From NCBI RefSeq assembly GCF_001632285.1, contig NZ_LWAH01000016.1, positions 186,001-250,000 of the forward strand: a DNA stretch of 64,000 nucleotides, read 5' to 3'. The stretch's first letter is position 1, and every line of letters starts with the position of its first letter. Source of the DNA: Moraxella catarrhalis. Its GTDB lineage: Bacteria > Pseudomonadota > Gammaproteobacteria > Pseudomonadales > Moraxellaceae. Made by a program: the position numbers and the translations under genes. Of the stretch, positions 45,401-53,901 are shown in pieces. Under the pieces are notes generated by a model that saw only the letters and a list, made by a program, of their open reading frames with translations, did not search any database and was not told where the DNA came from.

Positions 45401-46591
45401 GATACTTGCCAAAAGATTTTTCACCAATTGGACGCAAGCTCAAAGATGGGTTTATTAGATCAGCTTGTGGCAGCATTAAAGACGCTTGGTGTGCAAGCAC
45501 ACGCTCAAGATTTTGCACCTGATAAGGTTGAAGATTACCTGCGTCCATTGATTTGTGTGGTGGATGATAAAAATCGTGTGATCGAAAAAAGTCGTGACTT
45601 GCCGAAATTACAGGCACGACATCGTAAAGCTAGCGTTCAAAGCATCGCTATTGAGCAGGGAGTGCATCATCATTTTCCAAATCATTTTAATTTTGTCAAA
45701 AATAAGCACACATCAGGCATTGTCATGCAAGAATTTTCTGCACTAAAAGCAGATGCGGCCCAAAGTGCGGTTTTTATTGCGACATTTACAGAGATGAACG
45801 CTGCTTTGGCTGAGCATAAAAAGGGCGTTTTAACGCTCATTAAGGGGCATTTGGGTGCGAAACAAAAACAGCTGACTGGTCAAATTGATAAAGCATTTAA
45901 ATTGGCGTTCGCACCATTAGGTGATTTAGAAAAACTAAAAAATATCGTCGTACATGCAACTTTAGAAGCCTGCCTTTATGACTACGGTCCAGACTTTGAT
46001 CATAAGCCTGTCAGTCAACACGTTGATCATGCCAGAGCAGCAATTGCAGGTCTAATAACACAAAATAATCAATGGCTGATTTCACATTTGCCACTAGATG
46101 AACGAGAGTTTGACGATTGTCAAGACTTAATTTTAAAGAATTTTTTACTGGTTGGTCAAGAAATCTTAAGAAACTTAAAAGAAATTTATACCGCTTGGCA
46201 AACAGCTCGTGGCAAGCTTTTGATGCTAGATCAGGAGATTTTCGGTGAAAATATCGAAGACATCGAAGATCAGCTTGATGACTTGCAATTGGCAAATTTT
46301 GTATATCAGACGGATTATCGGCATTGGCGTCAGTATCCTCGTTATTTACAGGCACTCAATATTCGCCTTGATAGGCTACAGCATAATTTAGAGGCGGACT
46401 TGGATGCTGTATATTTGCTAGATACGCACATGGAACGCTTAGCAAGGTGCGTTAAAAATCCTAAGTTTGCAGAATATCGCTGGCTGGTCGAAGAATACCG
46501 CATTAATTTATTTGCTCAACCGATGAAAACAGTTCAGCCGGTTTCTGCCAAGCGTCTTGAAACACTGTGGGCAAATCTGACCACTCAATAA
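42419..46591 (+). CDS. hrpA: ATP-dependent RNA helicase HrpA
   Basis: Large DEAH-box helicase, 1390 residues. Motif I GETGSGKTTQLPKLAM, motif Ia TQPRRLAARSVA, motif II DEAH in IIIDEAHERSLNID, motif III TSATLDTQRF, and motif VI QRKGRCGR, followed by the HA2/OB-fold region and the long DUF3418-type C-terminus characteristic of HrpA. HrpA acts in mRNA processing and rescues stalled or collided ribosomes. Single gene with a 275-bp upstream gap from the divergent tolQ. Confidence 0.95.
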   Translation: MHSTDNLPVLAKDRHYLNKLKQKMNSTTGDLKTKCKIRYDAIYERSAEQVANRMDSIPKNLSEKLNHDLPVTAEADTLIQAIRDHQVVIIAGETGSGKTTQLPKLAMMAGRGITGQIGHTQPRRLAARSVAMRIAEELGEPLGQTVSFKIRFTEEGGKHSIVKLMTDGILLAELGSDKFLANYDTIIIDEAHERSLNIDFIMGYLKRLLPKRPDLKVIITSATLDTQRFSDYFAANGKPAPVYIVEGRSYPVEVRYHPLTDTIVSSQDDDAFDDIEDNLPRALTAAVNECFEDARTKGHPDQADILIFAATEAEIRELQEVLMLYAPAHTEILPLFARQSYGEQQKIFAPSGKGRRIIIATNVAETALTVPNIRYVIDLGFARISRYNYRSRIQRLPIEAISQAAANQRKGRCGRVAPGVCIRLYSEEDFNSRPEFTEPEILRTNLASVILQMERLQLGDVNAFDFITPPDLRLVNDGRKLLIELGALDDKSFTKTRAKKGRTQLSSLTKIGQQMAKMPIDPRLARMLVAGDTFDCLADILIIVSALAVQDVRERPINKHAQADQKHALFRKEDSDFLFYLELFAALFDQHSTNDNQALSSNARRNFAKKHYLSYARIREWQKTHRQLSEMMAEMGFEINKQKNHQNDVKIDTKKGVRLSLKSGTSHQKSIKQALVGAKALKNDIDNKTSIHYANIHRALLSALLSFVAHKTDTVGEYLMARSQKARIFPASTLHKKGAQWVMAFEVVETSQVYMRTLAKIEPEWIIKAAPNLLKYHYFEPHWSKKAGRVRAYAQISLFGLIVIAKELVNFEQIDLVQAREIFIRDALVANQYGMQMKFLADNANKIKDIERIEDKLRRRDLLVDEESLYQFYDAKIPNHIASRKSFEEFYHDAENKTPNFLHFSDEDVLNEAVDDSREFPESWHLGGVRLPLSYVFDPAADNDGVTVHVPIKALAQVDPVALLWGISGWRYELVLQLLKTLPKEIRRQIVPIPDTCQKIFHQLDASSKMGLLDQLVAALKTLGVQAHAQDFAPDKVEDYLRPLICVVDDKNRVIEKSRDLPKLQARHRKASVQSIAIEQGVHHHFPNHFNFVKNKHTSGIVMQEFSALKADAAQSAVFIATFTEMNAALAEHKKGVLTLIKGHLGAKQKQLTGQIDKAFKLAFAPLGDLEKLKNIVVHATLEACLYDYGPDFDHKPVSQHVDHARAAIAGLITQNNQWLISHLPLDEREFDDCQDLILKNFLLVGQEILRNLKEIYTAWQTARGKLLMLDQEIFGENIEDIEDQLDDLQLANFVYQTDYRHWRQYPRYLQALNIRLDRLQHNLEADLDAVYLLDTHMERLARCVKNPKFAEYRWLVEEYRINLFAQPMKTVQPVSAKRLETLWANLTTQ

Positions 46592-46939
46592 ACTGCGAGC
46601 CGCTGCCAAAATCAAGCCAAAAAACAGATTGGTTTTGGGCTTGATTGCTTATTATCTACTTATTTACTACTTCGCATAATATATATTATGTTAAATGATA
46701 TAAGTAAACCAAATAACAATTCATTGTTAATATTTCACTTTGTCATATTTAAATTTAATAATTTTATCATTAAATATTAATTGATAAAGATATTTTAATG
46801 ATAAAATGCATACATAATTTACCCAAAAAATCAATCATTAAATTTGATACACATGCCCATCAAATGCCAGTTGGTTGCTATTGATAATATTATCAAGCCT
46901 TGTTATGATAAGATTTTAAATTTTGTTTATTTTTCAACC
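46592..46939. other. Intergenic region with hrpA terminator
   Basis: A stem AATCAAGCC...GGCTTGATT (46610-46646) lies just after hrpA and probably ends its transcript, though without a T-run. The remaining 290 bp are AT-rich and should hold the promoter of the export operon. A weak in-frame upstream start at 46844 for the next gene falls here. Confidence 0.55.
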
Positions 46940-48349
46940 ATGAAAATGCCCTATTTTTTGCTTTTGGGATTGTTGTTAGCACAGCAGGCTGATGCTGATT
47001 ATAGCTTGCTTGATGCCCAAAAACAGCTCATGAGCAGCAGCTCTGCCATCCAAGCAAGTCATGCCTTGTATCAAGCTGATGTCTTACAAGCAGAATCATT
47101 ACAAAAATTACACTATCCTAGGATATCGCTCAATGCACACGCCTTTGTACTGCAACAAAACAGCAGCATACCCTTAGATCATATCAAAGAGCAGACCGCC
47201 CAGCACATTAACACCCATTTTGACCATCGCTTTGGCAGTGCACCCGATGGTCTGTTGGATGCTTTGCATGACAGCACCCAAACCGCCCTTGACCGCCTGC
47301 CTGACCATCAAGATGTCAAGCTACGCCATGATGGCATTACCCCAAACATTACCGCCACGATGCCCATCTATACAGGTGGCCTAATCAGTAGCAGCAAAAA
47401 TATCGCCAATCTACAAGCACAGCGTGGTAAATTTGGATTACAAGAACGCATCTCTTTGGCAAAACTTAATTTGATTCGCCATTATTTTAATGTGCAATTA
47501 CAAAAGCAGCTGACCGACACACAACAAAACATGCTTAGTGCCATGCAGTTACATGTAGATAATGCTTATAAATTAGAACAGCAAGGTTTTATCAGTCGTG
47601 GACAGCGTATGCAATTTGAAGTGGCACGCAATCAGGTACAAAGACTGTATCAAAGCACCCAAAATCAGCACCAAAACAGCATTTATGAACTTGCTGTTTT
47701 GCTTGGTTTGCCCCACATTGAACCGCTAAGCACACCGCTGTTTATTAACACCCAGCATCGCCCCAATTGGCAAGCATTACTCAAAGATTCCCAAAACACA
47801 CCGCTAAATCAAAAGCTAAAAACCGACACTCAGCTTGCTGATGAAAATATCGCCCTAAGACAATCCACCAAAAAACCAAAAATTGCGGCCGTGGCTCGTT
47901 ATACCTTAGATGATAAGCCTGATTGGTTTGCAGGTGTGGCGGTTTCTTACAACCTATTCTTGGGCATTGACCGTGATAAGCAGATTGAGGCAGCACACCT
48001 ACAAAAACAAGCAGCCCAATTGGGTCATGAACAAGTCAATGAACACATCACAACCACCATGCACACCGCTTATGGCGAGATGGTGCTGGCACAAAAAACC
48101 CACGCCCTACTACAACAAAATCGTCAAGCCGCCAAAGAAAATTTGCGTATCCAGACGCTGTCTTTTCAAGAAGGGTTTGGGACGGTGGCAGGTGTGGTTG
48201 ATGCCCAAAGTGCTTTATCACAGATTGACAGCGAAACCGCTCTAAATGCGTATCGCTACCTTTTGGCACTGGCGACGCTGTTGCATTACACAGGGACAAT
48301 TGATGACTTTGATGATTATTTGTCTTTGGATGATGCTCATAAACTGTGA
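46940..48349 (+). CDS. TolC-family outer-membrane efflux protein
   Basis: 469 residues from ATG 46940 (MKMPYFLLLGLLLAQQADA, signal peptide). Two OEP repeats rich in coiled coil: the first around AQKQLMSSSSAIQASHALYQADVLQAESLQK, the second around DTQLADENIALRQSTKKPKIAAVARY. The typical C-terminal helix QTLSFQEGFGTVAGVVDAQSAL is present. It is the outer-membrane duct of the tripartite exporter encoded by the next three genes. Confidence 0.85.
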   Translation: MKMPYFLLLGLLLAQQADADYSLLDAQKQLMSSSSAIQASHALYQADVLQAESLQKLHYPRISLNAHAFVLQQNSSIPLDHIKEQTAQHINTHFDHRFGSAPDGLLDALHDSTQTALDRLPDHQDVKLRHDGITPNITATMPIYTGGLISSSKNIANLQAQRGKFGLQERISLAKLNLIRHYFNVQLQKQLTDTQQNMLSAMQLHVDNAYKLEQQGFISRGQRMQFEVARNQVQRLYQSTQNQHQNSIYELAVLLGLPHIEPLSTPLFINTQHRPNWQALLKDSQNTPLNQKLKTDTQLADENIALRQSTKKPKIAAVARYTLDDKPDWFAGVAVSYNLFLGIDRDKQIEAAHLQKQAAQLGHEQVNEHITTTMHTAYGEMVLAQKTHALLQQNRQAAKENLRIQTLSFQEGFGTVAGVVDAQSALSQIDSETALNAYRYLLALATLLHYTGTIDDFDDYLSLDDAHKL

Positions 48350-48395
48350 TTGATAACGCTCATACTTAACCCCAACCATTTGACAGCCCAAAACC

Positions 48396-49559
48396 ATGAC
48401 CGATAAGACCGACGATGTTAAGCCAGATACCGATGGCAACCACCCAAAAAAACAAAAACCCCACACACAAGCCAAATCAAAGCCCAGACCTTTGGCGTTA
48501 TTCTTATTATTGGCACTCATTGGCAGTGTGCTTTTGGTGATTATTTTTGGTTTGATACAAAGCTATGGCACACCGCAAAACTTGCCAACAGCTAACGCCA
48601 TTGGTAGCACAAATGAGCCGCCAAAGGGGGTGATTGCCCATCTCAGACAAAAGATTACCGGACCTGCCACATTTAGCATTCAAGGGCGTGTGGAGGGCGA
48701 AACGGTGAACATCAGCACCAAACTGCCCAGTCGTGTTGCTGCCATTTATGTCAAAGAGGGTCAAGCTGTCAGGGCGGGTGAACCTTTGGTTCAGCTTATC
48801 AGTCCTGAAATTGACGCCAAAAAACAGCAAGCCGCTGCCATGTTACAGTCAGCCCTTGCCTTTCAGTCGTCCACAGACCGTGGCACAAGACAAGAAAATG
48901 TAGACACCCTGTACGCCAATTGGCAAAGTGCCAAAGCTCAGGCAACGCTGGCAGAGGAGAGCTATCGCCGTGGTGAGTATTTGTATCAAGAAGGCGTCAT
49001 CTCCCGCCAACGCCGTGATGAGATGAGGGCAGCGAAGCAGTCTTCTGCCCAAATTGCCCAAGCAGCACAGCAGCAGTATCTAAAAGCCCAGCGTGGTCGC
49101 ACTGATGAATTAAAATCATCCGCCGACGCCCAAGTCCAAATCGCTCGTGCGGCGGTTGCCGAAGCCGATGCCCTAGATGCTGAAACCATGCTTTATGCCC
49201 CCATTGATGGCACGGTCTCAAAAATCTACATTCAAAGCAGTGAACTGGTCATGCCAGCGGTGCCTGTAATGAGCCTGCTTGACAACCACCCTACCATTAC
49301 CATAAGCGTCCAAGAAAATCAGTACAGTCATGTCCATGCCCTGCCCAAGCTAACTGGTTTTATCCCTGCACTGAACAAAACCGCCGATTTTAAAATCGTG
49401 CATACCGATGATGAGGGAGAGTTTGCCACCATCAAAAATACTAGACAGACAGGCGGTTATGACATTCATAGCTTTAAAACCAAACTTGAACCCATCACCC
49501 CCATTGAAGGGTTAAAAGTGGGCATGAGTATGATATTTGATATCACTGTTTTGCCTTAA
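48396..49559 (+). CDS. HlyD-family membrane fusion protein
   Basis: 387 residues with one N-terminal membrane helix (LALFLLLALIGSVLLVIIFGLIQSYG), a split biotinyl-lipoyl domain (VAAIYVKEGQAVRAGEPLVQL and MLYAPIDGTVSKIYIQSSELVMPAVPVM) around a coiled-coil hairpin, and a beta-barrel domain. It bridges the inner-membrane transporter and the TolC-like duct. The order TolC, HlyD, permease, permease suggests one operon, with gaps of 46 and 27 bp and then a 4-bp overlap. Confidence 0.88.
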   Translation: MTDKTDDVKPDTDGNHPKKQKPHTQAKSKPRPLALFLLLALIGSVLLVIIFGLIQSYGTPQNLPTANAIGSTNEPPKGVIAHLRQKITGPATFSIQGRVEGETVNISTKLPSRVAAIYVKEGQAVRAGEPLVQLISPEIDAKKQQAAAMLQSALAFQSSTDRGTRQENVDTLYANWQSAKAQATLAEESYRRGEYLYQEGVISRQRRDEMRAAKQSSAQIAQAAQQQYLKAQRGRTDELKSSADAQVQIARAAVAEADALDAETMLYAPIDGTVSKIYIQSSELVMPAVPVMSLLDNHPTITISVQENQYSHVHALPKLTGFIPALNKTADFKIVHTDDEGEFATIKNTRQTGGYDIHSFKTKLEPITPIEGLKVGMSMIFDITVLP

Positions 49560-49586
49560 ATTTTCATCCAAATAAGTCTGATATCC

Positions 49587-50765
49587 ATGATTGTTCGCTT
49601 TATTCGTGCTTTTTGCCAAGCATTTTTGCGTGAGCTTAACCGCTTATCATGTAACCGATTTGATTTGGCGATGGTCATGATAGCACCGCTTGTCATCATT
49701 GTCTTATTTGGAGCCATGTTTTATCATGGTAAAGCACATCATCTGCCTGTGGCTTTGGTTGATGAGGATAACAGTGAATTAAGCCATTTGATTTATCAGC
49801 ACATTCATCATAATGAAACCATTAAAACCGTCCTAATCTTAGATAATGTACAAGATGCTCATCATGCCATCAATCGTCTGGATGTTGGTGGCTACATACA
49901 CATTCCCAAGGATGCTCAAAATCATTTGGTGCGTGGTGAAAATACAGGCATTCACATTGCCTACAATCAATCATTTTTTAGCATTGGCAGTGCCATCTCA
50001 TCTGCCCTATCTAAAAGCACCAAAGGCGGTATTGCCAAATTTATACAAACCAAGCATTTAACTGGTGTCTTACCCCATTTGTCTGGCAACATGCCTCATG
50101 TCAAAATATCGGTGCTGTTTAACCCCAATCTAAGCTATGAATTCTTTTTAGAGCCGTTTTTGGTCGCTGCGGTGCTGCATTTATTACTGTGCTGTTTGGT
50201 TGCCCACGCCATTGGACAAGAATTTCATGAACACAGCGTACATGAATGGTTATGTCATTCACCTTTTGGGGCGTTGTTTGGTAAAATAAGCGTGTATGTG
50301 CTGATAATCAGCCTTTGGCATGGGCTATGGCAGGCGTGGCTTATTGGGGTGCGTGGCTGGTTTGTGGCAGGGTCGTTATTTGTACTGATTATCGGTCAGC
50401 TGCTGTTTTATCTTGCTTATGCCTTATTTGGGGCGATGGTGGTACTTAAAACTCAAAACATTAATAAAAGCTATGGCATTTTGGCGGTCTATGGCGGCTC
50501 ATCAATGAGTTTTGCAGGGGTTACTCTGCCGCTAAATAACGCCCCAAGCTTTACCCAATTTTGGTCGCAGATTATCCCCTTTACCCCCTTTGCCCGTCTA
50601 CAAGTTGAACAGTGGGTGATTGGCAGTCCATTTATCATCACCCTAGCACACCTTAACTCTTTGCTGATATTTGTGCTGATTTTTGGCATCGGTAGCCTAT
50701 TACTGCTTAGACGCATCAAAAAGACCTTAATAGCCATACCAAATACGCCCAAGGATGACAGTTGA
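49587..50765 (+). CDS. ABC-2 type transporter permease 1
   Basis: 392 residues of the YhhJ/YbhR-like ABC-2 permease type: one N-terminal membrane segment (LAMVMIAPLVIIVLFGAMFY), a large periplasmic domain (LPVALVDEDNSELSHLIYQHIHH onward), then five C-terminal membrane segments with GGSSMSFAGVTLPLNNAPSF and IPFTPFARLQVEQWV. There is no nucleotide-binding domain in this protein. It overlaps the next permease by 4 nt. Confidence 0.82.
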   Translation: MIVRFIRAFCQAFLRELNRLSCNRFDLAMVMIAPLVIIVLFGAMFYHGKAHHLPVALVDEDNSELSHLIYQHIHHNETIKTVLILDNVQDAHHAINRLDVGGYIHIPKDAQNHLVRGENTGIHIAYNQSFFSIGSAISSALSKSTKGGIAKFIQTKHLTGVLPHLSGNMPHVKISVLFNPNLSYEFFLEPFLVAAVLHLLLCCLVAHAIGQEFHEHSVHEWLCHSPFGALFGKISVYVLIISLWHGLWQAWLIGVRGWFVAGSLFVLIIGQLLFYLAYALFGAMVVLKTQNINKSYGILAVYGGSSMSFAGVTLPLNNAPSFTQFWSQIIPFTPFARLQVEQWVIGSPFIITLAHLNSLLIFVLIFGIGSLLLLRRIKKTLIAIPNTPKDDS

Positions 50766-51865
50766 TGAGACGATTTATCAAACAATATCTGACCATCTGG
50801 CTTGATATCATCAAAGACAGGTCTATTTTTTTGACCATGGTGCTGTCGGTGGTGTTTTATGGTTTTTTTTATCCGTTTGCCTATCAAGCTCAGCGTCCTG
50901 CCGATTTGCCCATTGTGATTGTTGATGAAGAGCAAAGCCCGCTCACCCAAGCCATCATCCACACCACAAGCCATACGCCCAACATACATGTTTTGGCGGT
51001 TGTGAGTGATTTTAGGCAAGCTCAAATGCTGGTACAATCAGCAAAGGCAGATGGGATTTTATTACTGCCTAACAATCTTAGCCAAAGCATTCATCACGGT
51101 CAAACAGGCGGGGTTGGGCTGTATCTGAGTTCGGCGTATTTTTTGCGTACACAAAATATCGGTGCAGGTCTGGTATCATCATTACAAGCAACCATCATCC
51201 AAGAGTTAGGACAAGTCACCCAAACCAGACACAAACCCATGCCAGAGCTTATCCATCAATCAGCATTATTTAACCCTCTGTCAGGATATGGTAGCTATAT
51301 TTTTCCTGCTGTTGCTCCCATCATCGTCTACCAAACCATCGTGCTGGGTCTTGCCATGCTTGTGGCAGGTTATCGTCAAAGGTTATGGCGTGCCAGTGCT
51401 TGTGATTTTTTGGCAATTTATGCGGTGGCATTGACCATTGGCTGTTTGTCGTGTTTTTATTTATTTGGTTTTGTATTTTGGTGGCATGATTATCCTAGGG
51501 GTGGCAACTTTTGGGGGATGATGCTCGGTGTCCCCATCTTTGTCAGCTGTGCTATTGGGGTGGCTTTATTAATCGCATCATGGGTAGCTGATGGTGCTAA
51601 GGTGGGTGTGTTGCTCATTTTTAGCTCTGTGCCATTATTTATGCTAACAGGGCTTGCTTACCCACTGATGGCGATGCCCAAATTTTTACAACCATTAGCC
51701 CACGCCCTACCAACCACACAAGGCGTACAAATGTTCATTCAGCTCAATCAGATGGGCGTACCCATTCAAGATGTTTGGCAAAAGATGGCATATTTGGCAA
51801 GTGTGGCGGTGCTTTGTTTGGGGGTGGCGTTTTGGCGGTTAAGATTAGTGAACAAATCAGTTTAA
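50762..51865 (+). CDS. ABC-2 type transporter permease 2
   Basis: 367 residues with the same plan as the preceding gene: N-terminal helix (IFLTMVLSVVFYGFFYPFAY), periplasmic domain (LPIVIVDEEQSPLTQAIIHTTSH), and five C-terminal helices with SSVPLFMLTGLAYPLMAMPKFLQPLAHALPTTQGVQMF. The pair presumably forms a heterodimer. No ABC ATPase gene follows; the next DNA is phage debris. So either an ATPase is supplied from elsewhere or the system runs without one. Confidence 0.82.
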   Translation: MMRRFIKQYLTIWLDIIKDRSIFLTMVLSVVFYGFFYPFAYQAQRPADLPIVIVDEEQSPLTQAIIHTTSHTPNIHVLAVVSDFRQAQMLVQSAKADGILLLPNNLSQSIHHGQTGGVGLYLSSAYFLRTQNIGAGLVSSLQATIIQELGQVTQTRHKPMPELIHQSALFNPLSGYGSYIFPAVAPIIVYQTIVLGLAMLVAGYRQRLWRASACDFLAIYAVALTIGCLSCFYLFGFVFWWHDYPRGGNFWGMMLGVPIFVSCAIGVALLIASWVADGAKVGVLLIFSSVPLFMLTGLAYPLMAMPKFLQPLAHALPTTQGVQMFIQLNQMGVPIQDVWQKMAYLASVAVLCLGVAFWRLRLVNKSV

Positions 51866-51886
51866 ATTTAATAGAAGTGAAAAATT

Positions 51887-52150
51887 GATTTGAAAAAATC
51901 CGACTGGTCGGCTCGCTATATTAAAGACCATATTGAAGCGTGCAAGCCTTATTTATCTGATGGTGAGTATCAAGAGGGATGCTTGGCTAATATTTGGCAT
52001 AAACCATTAGGCAATTTAAGCCCTGAATTTGTCGAAAATTGGGTGTGAAACGAAAATAAAACGCTCAAAACACGCACGGCTCAAGCTTATCAATGTATAA
52101 AGCGTTTGTTAATTGGGCAAGTGAATGCTTAGAATATAAAGGGTTAATTC
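51887..52150 (+). pseudogene. Possible phage integrase remnant (core-binding domain)
   Basis: The translated fragments are DLKKSDWSARYIKDHIEAC, then KPYLSDGEYQEGCLANIWHK, LGNLSPEFVENWV-stop, NENKTLKTRTAQAYQ and, after a frame change, YKAFVNWASECLEYKGLI. The order and the LSPEFVENWV and RTAQAY...FVNWA patterns resemble the N-terminal SAM-like domain of tyrosine recombinases. There is no catalytic domain, and there is an internal stop and a frameshift. It lies directly after the export operon, which would place the former prophage edge here. Confidence 0.45.
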
Positions 52151-52153
52151 TGC

Positions 52154-52506
52154 TTACACCAGCTCAAAATGTACCCCATCCAAAAAGCGTCAACCGCCAG
52201 CACGATATGCCTTAACCCATTCTTGTGGCGTGCCTGCTTTGCCTGTAATGACCATCCATGCACCGCCCCAACGCACATTTACGCCCAGCTTACCGCTTGC
52301 CTGTGCCATTGCTTTGGCAAGGGGGCAATAATCATCTGTAGATTTTTAAGACTACGCTCAGATAAAACAAAACCGCTTTTATTGGCAATCAGCTTATCTG
52401 CGGTGGCTGGTGCATTGTTTTCAGGGTGGGATTTAAATTGCTCACCTGCTGCCCTAATTTCGTCAGGTGTAATTGCTTTAACCACAAAGGCAGAGAATTT
52501 ATGCAC
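52154..52506 (-). pseudogene. Phage M15-type endolysin remnant
   Basis: An N-terminal piece (GTG/ATG near 52506) contains SGFVLSERSLKNLQ, like the start of phage L-alanyl-D-glutamate peptidases. The frame then changes near 52340 and continues DDYCPLAKAMAQASGKLG, VNVRWGGAW and finally RFLDGVHFELV, the C-terminal zinc-ligand motif of the M15 family. The central catalytic part is deleted, and an in-frame TGA sits at 52190-52192. It cannot encode an active enzyme. Confidence 0.6.
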
Positions 52507-52914
52507 TATCCTGTTACCCTAACCCCTGATACAGACGGCTTTTGCGTTACTTTTCGTGACATTCCAGAAGCCATCAGCCAAGGCGATACCACGGACGAAG
52601 CCCTAGACATGGCACAAGATGCCTTAATGGTCGCCATGGAGTTTTATTTTGAAGATAACCGAGCCGTACCAATGCCAAGCTAAGCACAAGATGGCGAGCA
52701 TTTGGTTAGCTTGCCACCGTCTGTATGGGTAAAGGTGTTACTGCTTAACGAAATGATTGCCCAAAATGTCAGCCAAGCTGAGCTTGCCAAAAGAATGGGC
52801 ATTGTGCCACAAAGTCTAACCCGCCTTGTGGATTTATCGCACACCACCAAAATTGACACCCTTGCCAATGCTTTTGCCAAATTGGGTAAGCAGTTACAAG
52901 TTGGTTTGGTTTGA
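52501..52914 (+). pseudogene. hicB: HicB antitoxin with an in-frame stop
   Basis: From ATG 52501: MHYPVTLTPDTDGFCVTFRD with IPEAISQGDTTDEALDMAQDAL, the HicB fold. TAA follows at 52681-52683, and then in the same frame HLVSLPPSVWVKVLLLNEMI and a C-terminal XRE-type helix-turn-helix (QAELAKRMGIVPQSLTRLVD). The full gene would have 137 codons. No hicA precedes it; the endolysin remnant overlaps its start on the other strand. It belongs to a different HicB subtype (XRE) from the RHH-type hicB at 32.4 kb. The N-terminal half alone might still be made. Confidence 0.8.
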
Positions 52915-53685
52915 TGCTTGATGACGCACCACCATCGCCGTGCGTCTTTGCCAATTGTCCCCATAAATCTCACGCACGCTAAGACTGCCATGGGGATGGT
53001 GCAAAATTAGGGCATTACCCACACAATCAGGCGTGGTTTCGCTTTTTAACTTGCCATCGCCCACATAAATCAAAGCATGATTGACATGATGGGTACGCCC
53101 AACACGGCACAAGATGACATCGTGCTTTTGTAAGTCGGTTTCATCTTGCATCTTGATAAAACCTGCTTTGGCAAAGTTTTTCTCGTATAAGGGTTCATGG
53201 TTCTCATCCTCCCACCAGTCATCAGATCGTGCAAAGCTTGGCAGTGTGATGTCAAGCTCACGGCTGTAATAGTCTTGTACTAGACTATAGCAATCTTGTA
53301 CGCCATGATAATACTCACGCCCTAAAAGTGGGCTTTGATAAGTGGTAGGCTTATGGCGTTTGATGTCGCAGTATGTTGCCCCTGTCGGTGTATGACCTAA
53401 GCCCACAATCACCCAATCTATGTCATGTAAGCCCATTTGCACCTTATCCACTTCACTGGGTAAGGGTTCACCGTTTGGGTGGCTATGGACAATCGCTTCA
53501 ATGTCGCCACGGTTAGACAATACCACCCATTCGGCAGTATCAATCTCAAACGCATTGGCAGGATTGGGGGCGATATTGGTACAAGGGTGGTATTGACCAT
53601 CAATAATCACACCACAGCACTCGTTAGGATATACATCCTGAGCATGGGTTATGATTTGTTGTTGTAGGTTTTTAGTTAGTCGCAT
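52894..53685 (-). CDS. Phage tail assembly protein K-like (JAB + NlpC/P60)
   Basis: 263 residues with two enzyme domains. The N-terminal JAB/MPN metalloprotease has Glu then HSHPNGEPLPSEVD (HxHPx7SxxD). The C-terminal NlpC/P60 cysteine peptidase has the Cys in GVQDCYSLVQDYY and the His in HHVNHALIYVGDG. This is the lambda gpK arrangement, used in tail-tip assembly and perhaps peptidoglycan passage during infection. In lambda, genes I and J follow; here the next DNA is the hicB and endolysin debris. Confidence 0.9.
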   Translation of the reverse strand: MRLTKNLQQQIITHAQDVYPNECCGVIIDGQYHPCTNIAPNPANAFEIDTAEWVVLSNRGDIEAIVHSHPNGEPLPSEVDKVQMGLHDIDWVIVGLGHTPTGATYCDIKRHKPTTYQSPLLGREYYHGVQDCYSLVQDYYSRELDITLPSFARSDDWWEDENHEPLYEKNFAKAGFIKMQDETDLQKHDVILCRVGRTHHVNHALIYVGDGKLKSETTPDCVGNALILHHPHGSLSVREIYGDNWQRRTAMVVRHQASNQTNL

Positions 53686-53695
53686 GGTTTATCCA

Positions 53696-53727
53696 ATAAA
53701 AAACCGCCCAAGTTGTACTTGGACGGC
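53696..53727 (-). terminator. Terminator-like hairpin before the K-like gene
   Basis: Minus-strand stem AGCCGTCCAAGT / ACTTGGGCGGTT with T6, ending about 10 nt before the K-like ATG at 53685. It would stop read-through from the L-like gene or act as an attenuator. Confidence 0.75.
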
Positions 53728-53802
53728 TGAATATTTGTTTATAATTCAAAGGCTTATAAAATAAAAAAGCCAAATAATTTTGCGAAAAAACGCAGAAATT
53801 AA

Positions 53803-53831
53803 TTGACTTTATTTGTATATTGTAATACAAT
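53803..53831 (+). promoter_or_regulatory. Sense promoter of cassette copy 3
   Basis: TTGACT, 17-nt spacer, TACAAT on the plus strand. Transcription would start near 53838. The leader then has two hairpins, ATCAACAC / GTGTTGAT (53839-53859) and GCTAGG / CCTAGC, ahead of the micropeptide's ribosome site. A 19-nt element shared with copies 1 and 2 lies at 53760-53778. Confidence 0.8.
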
Positions 53832-53901
53832 ACATTTCATCAACACAAGGGGTGTTGATTGGGCTAGGACAAGCCTAGCGGTAACATAAGGAGGAAAGGC
53901 A

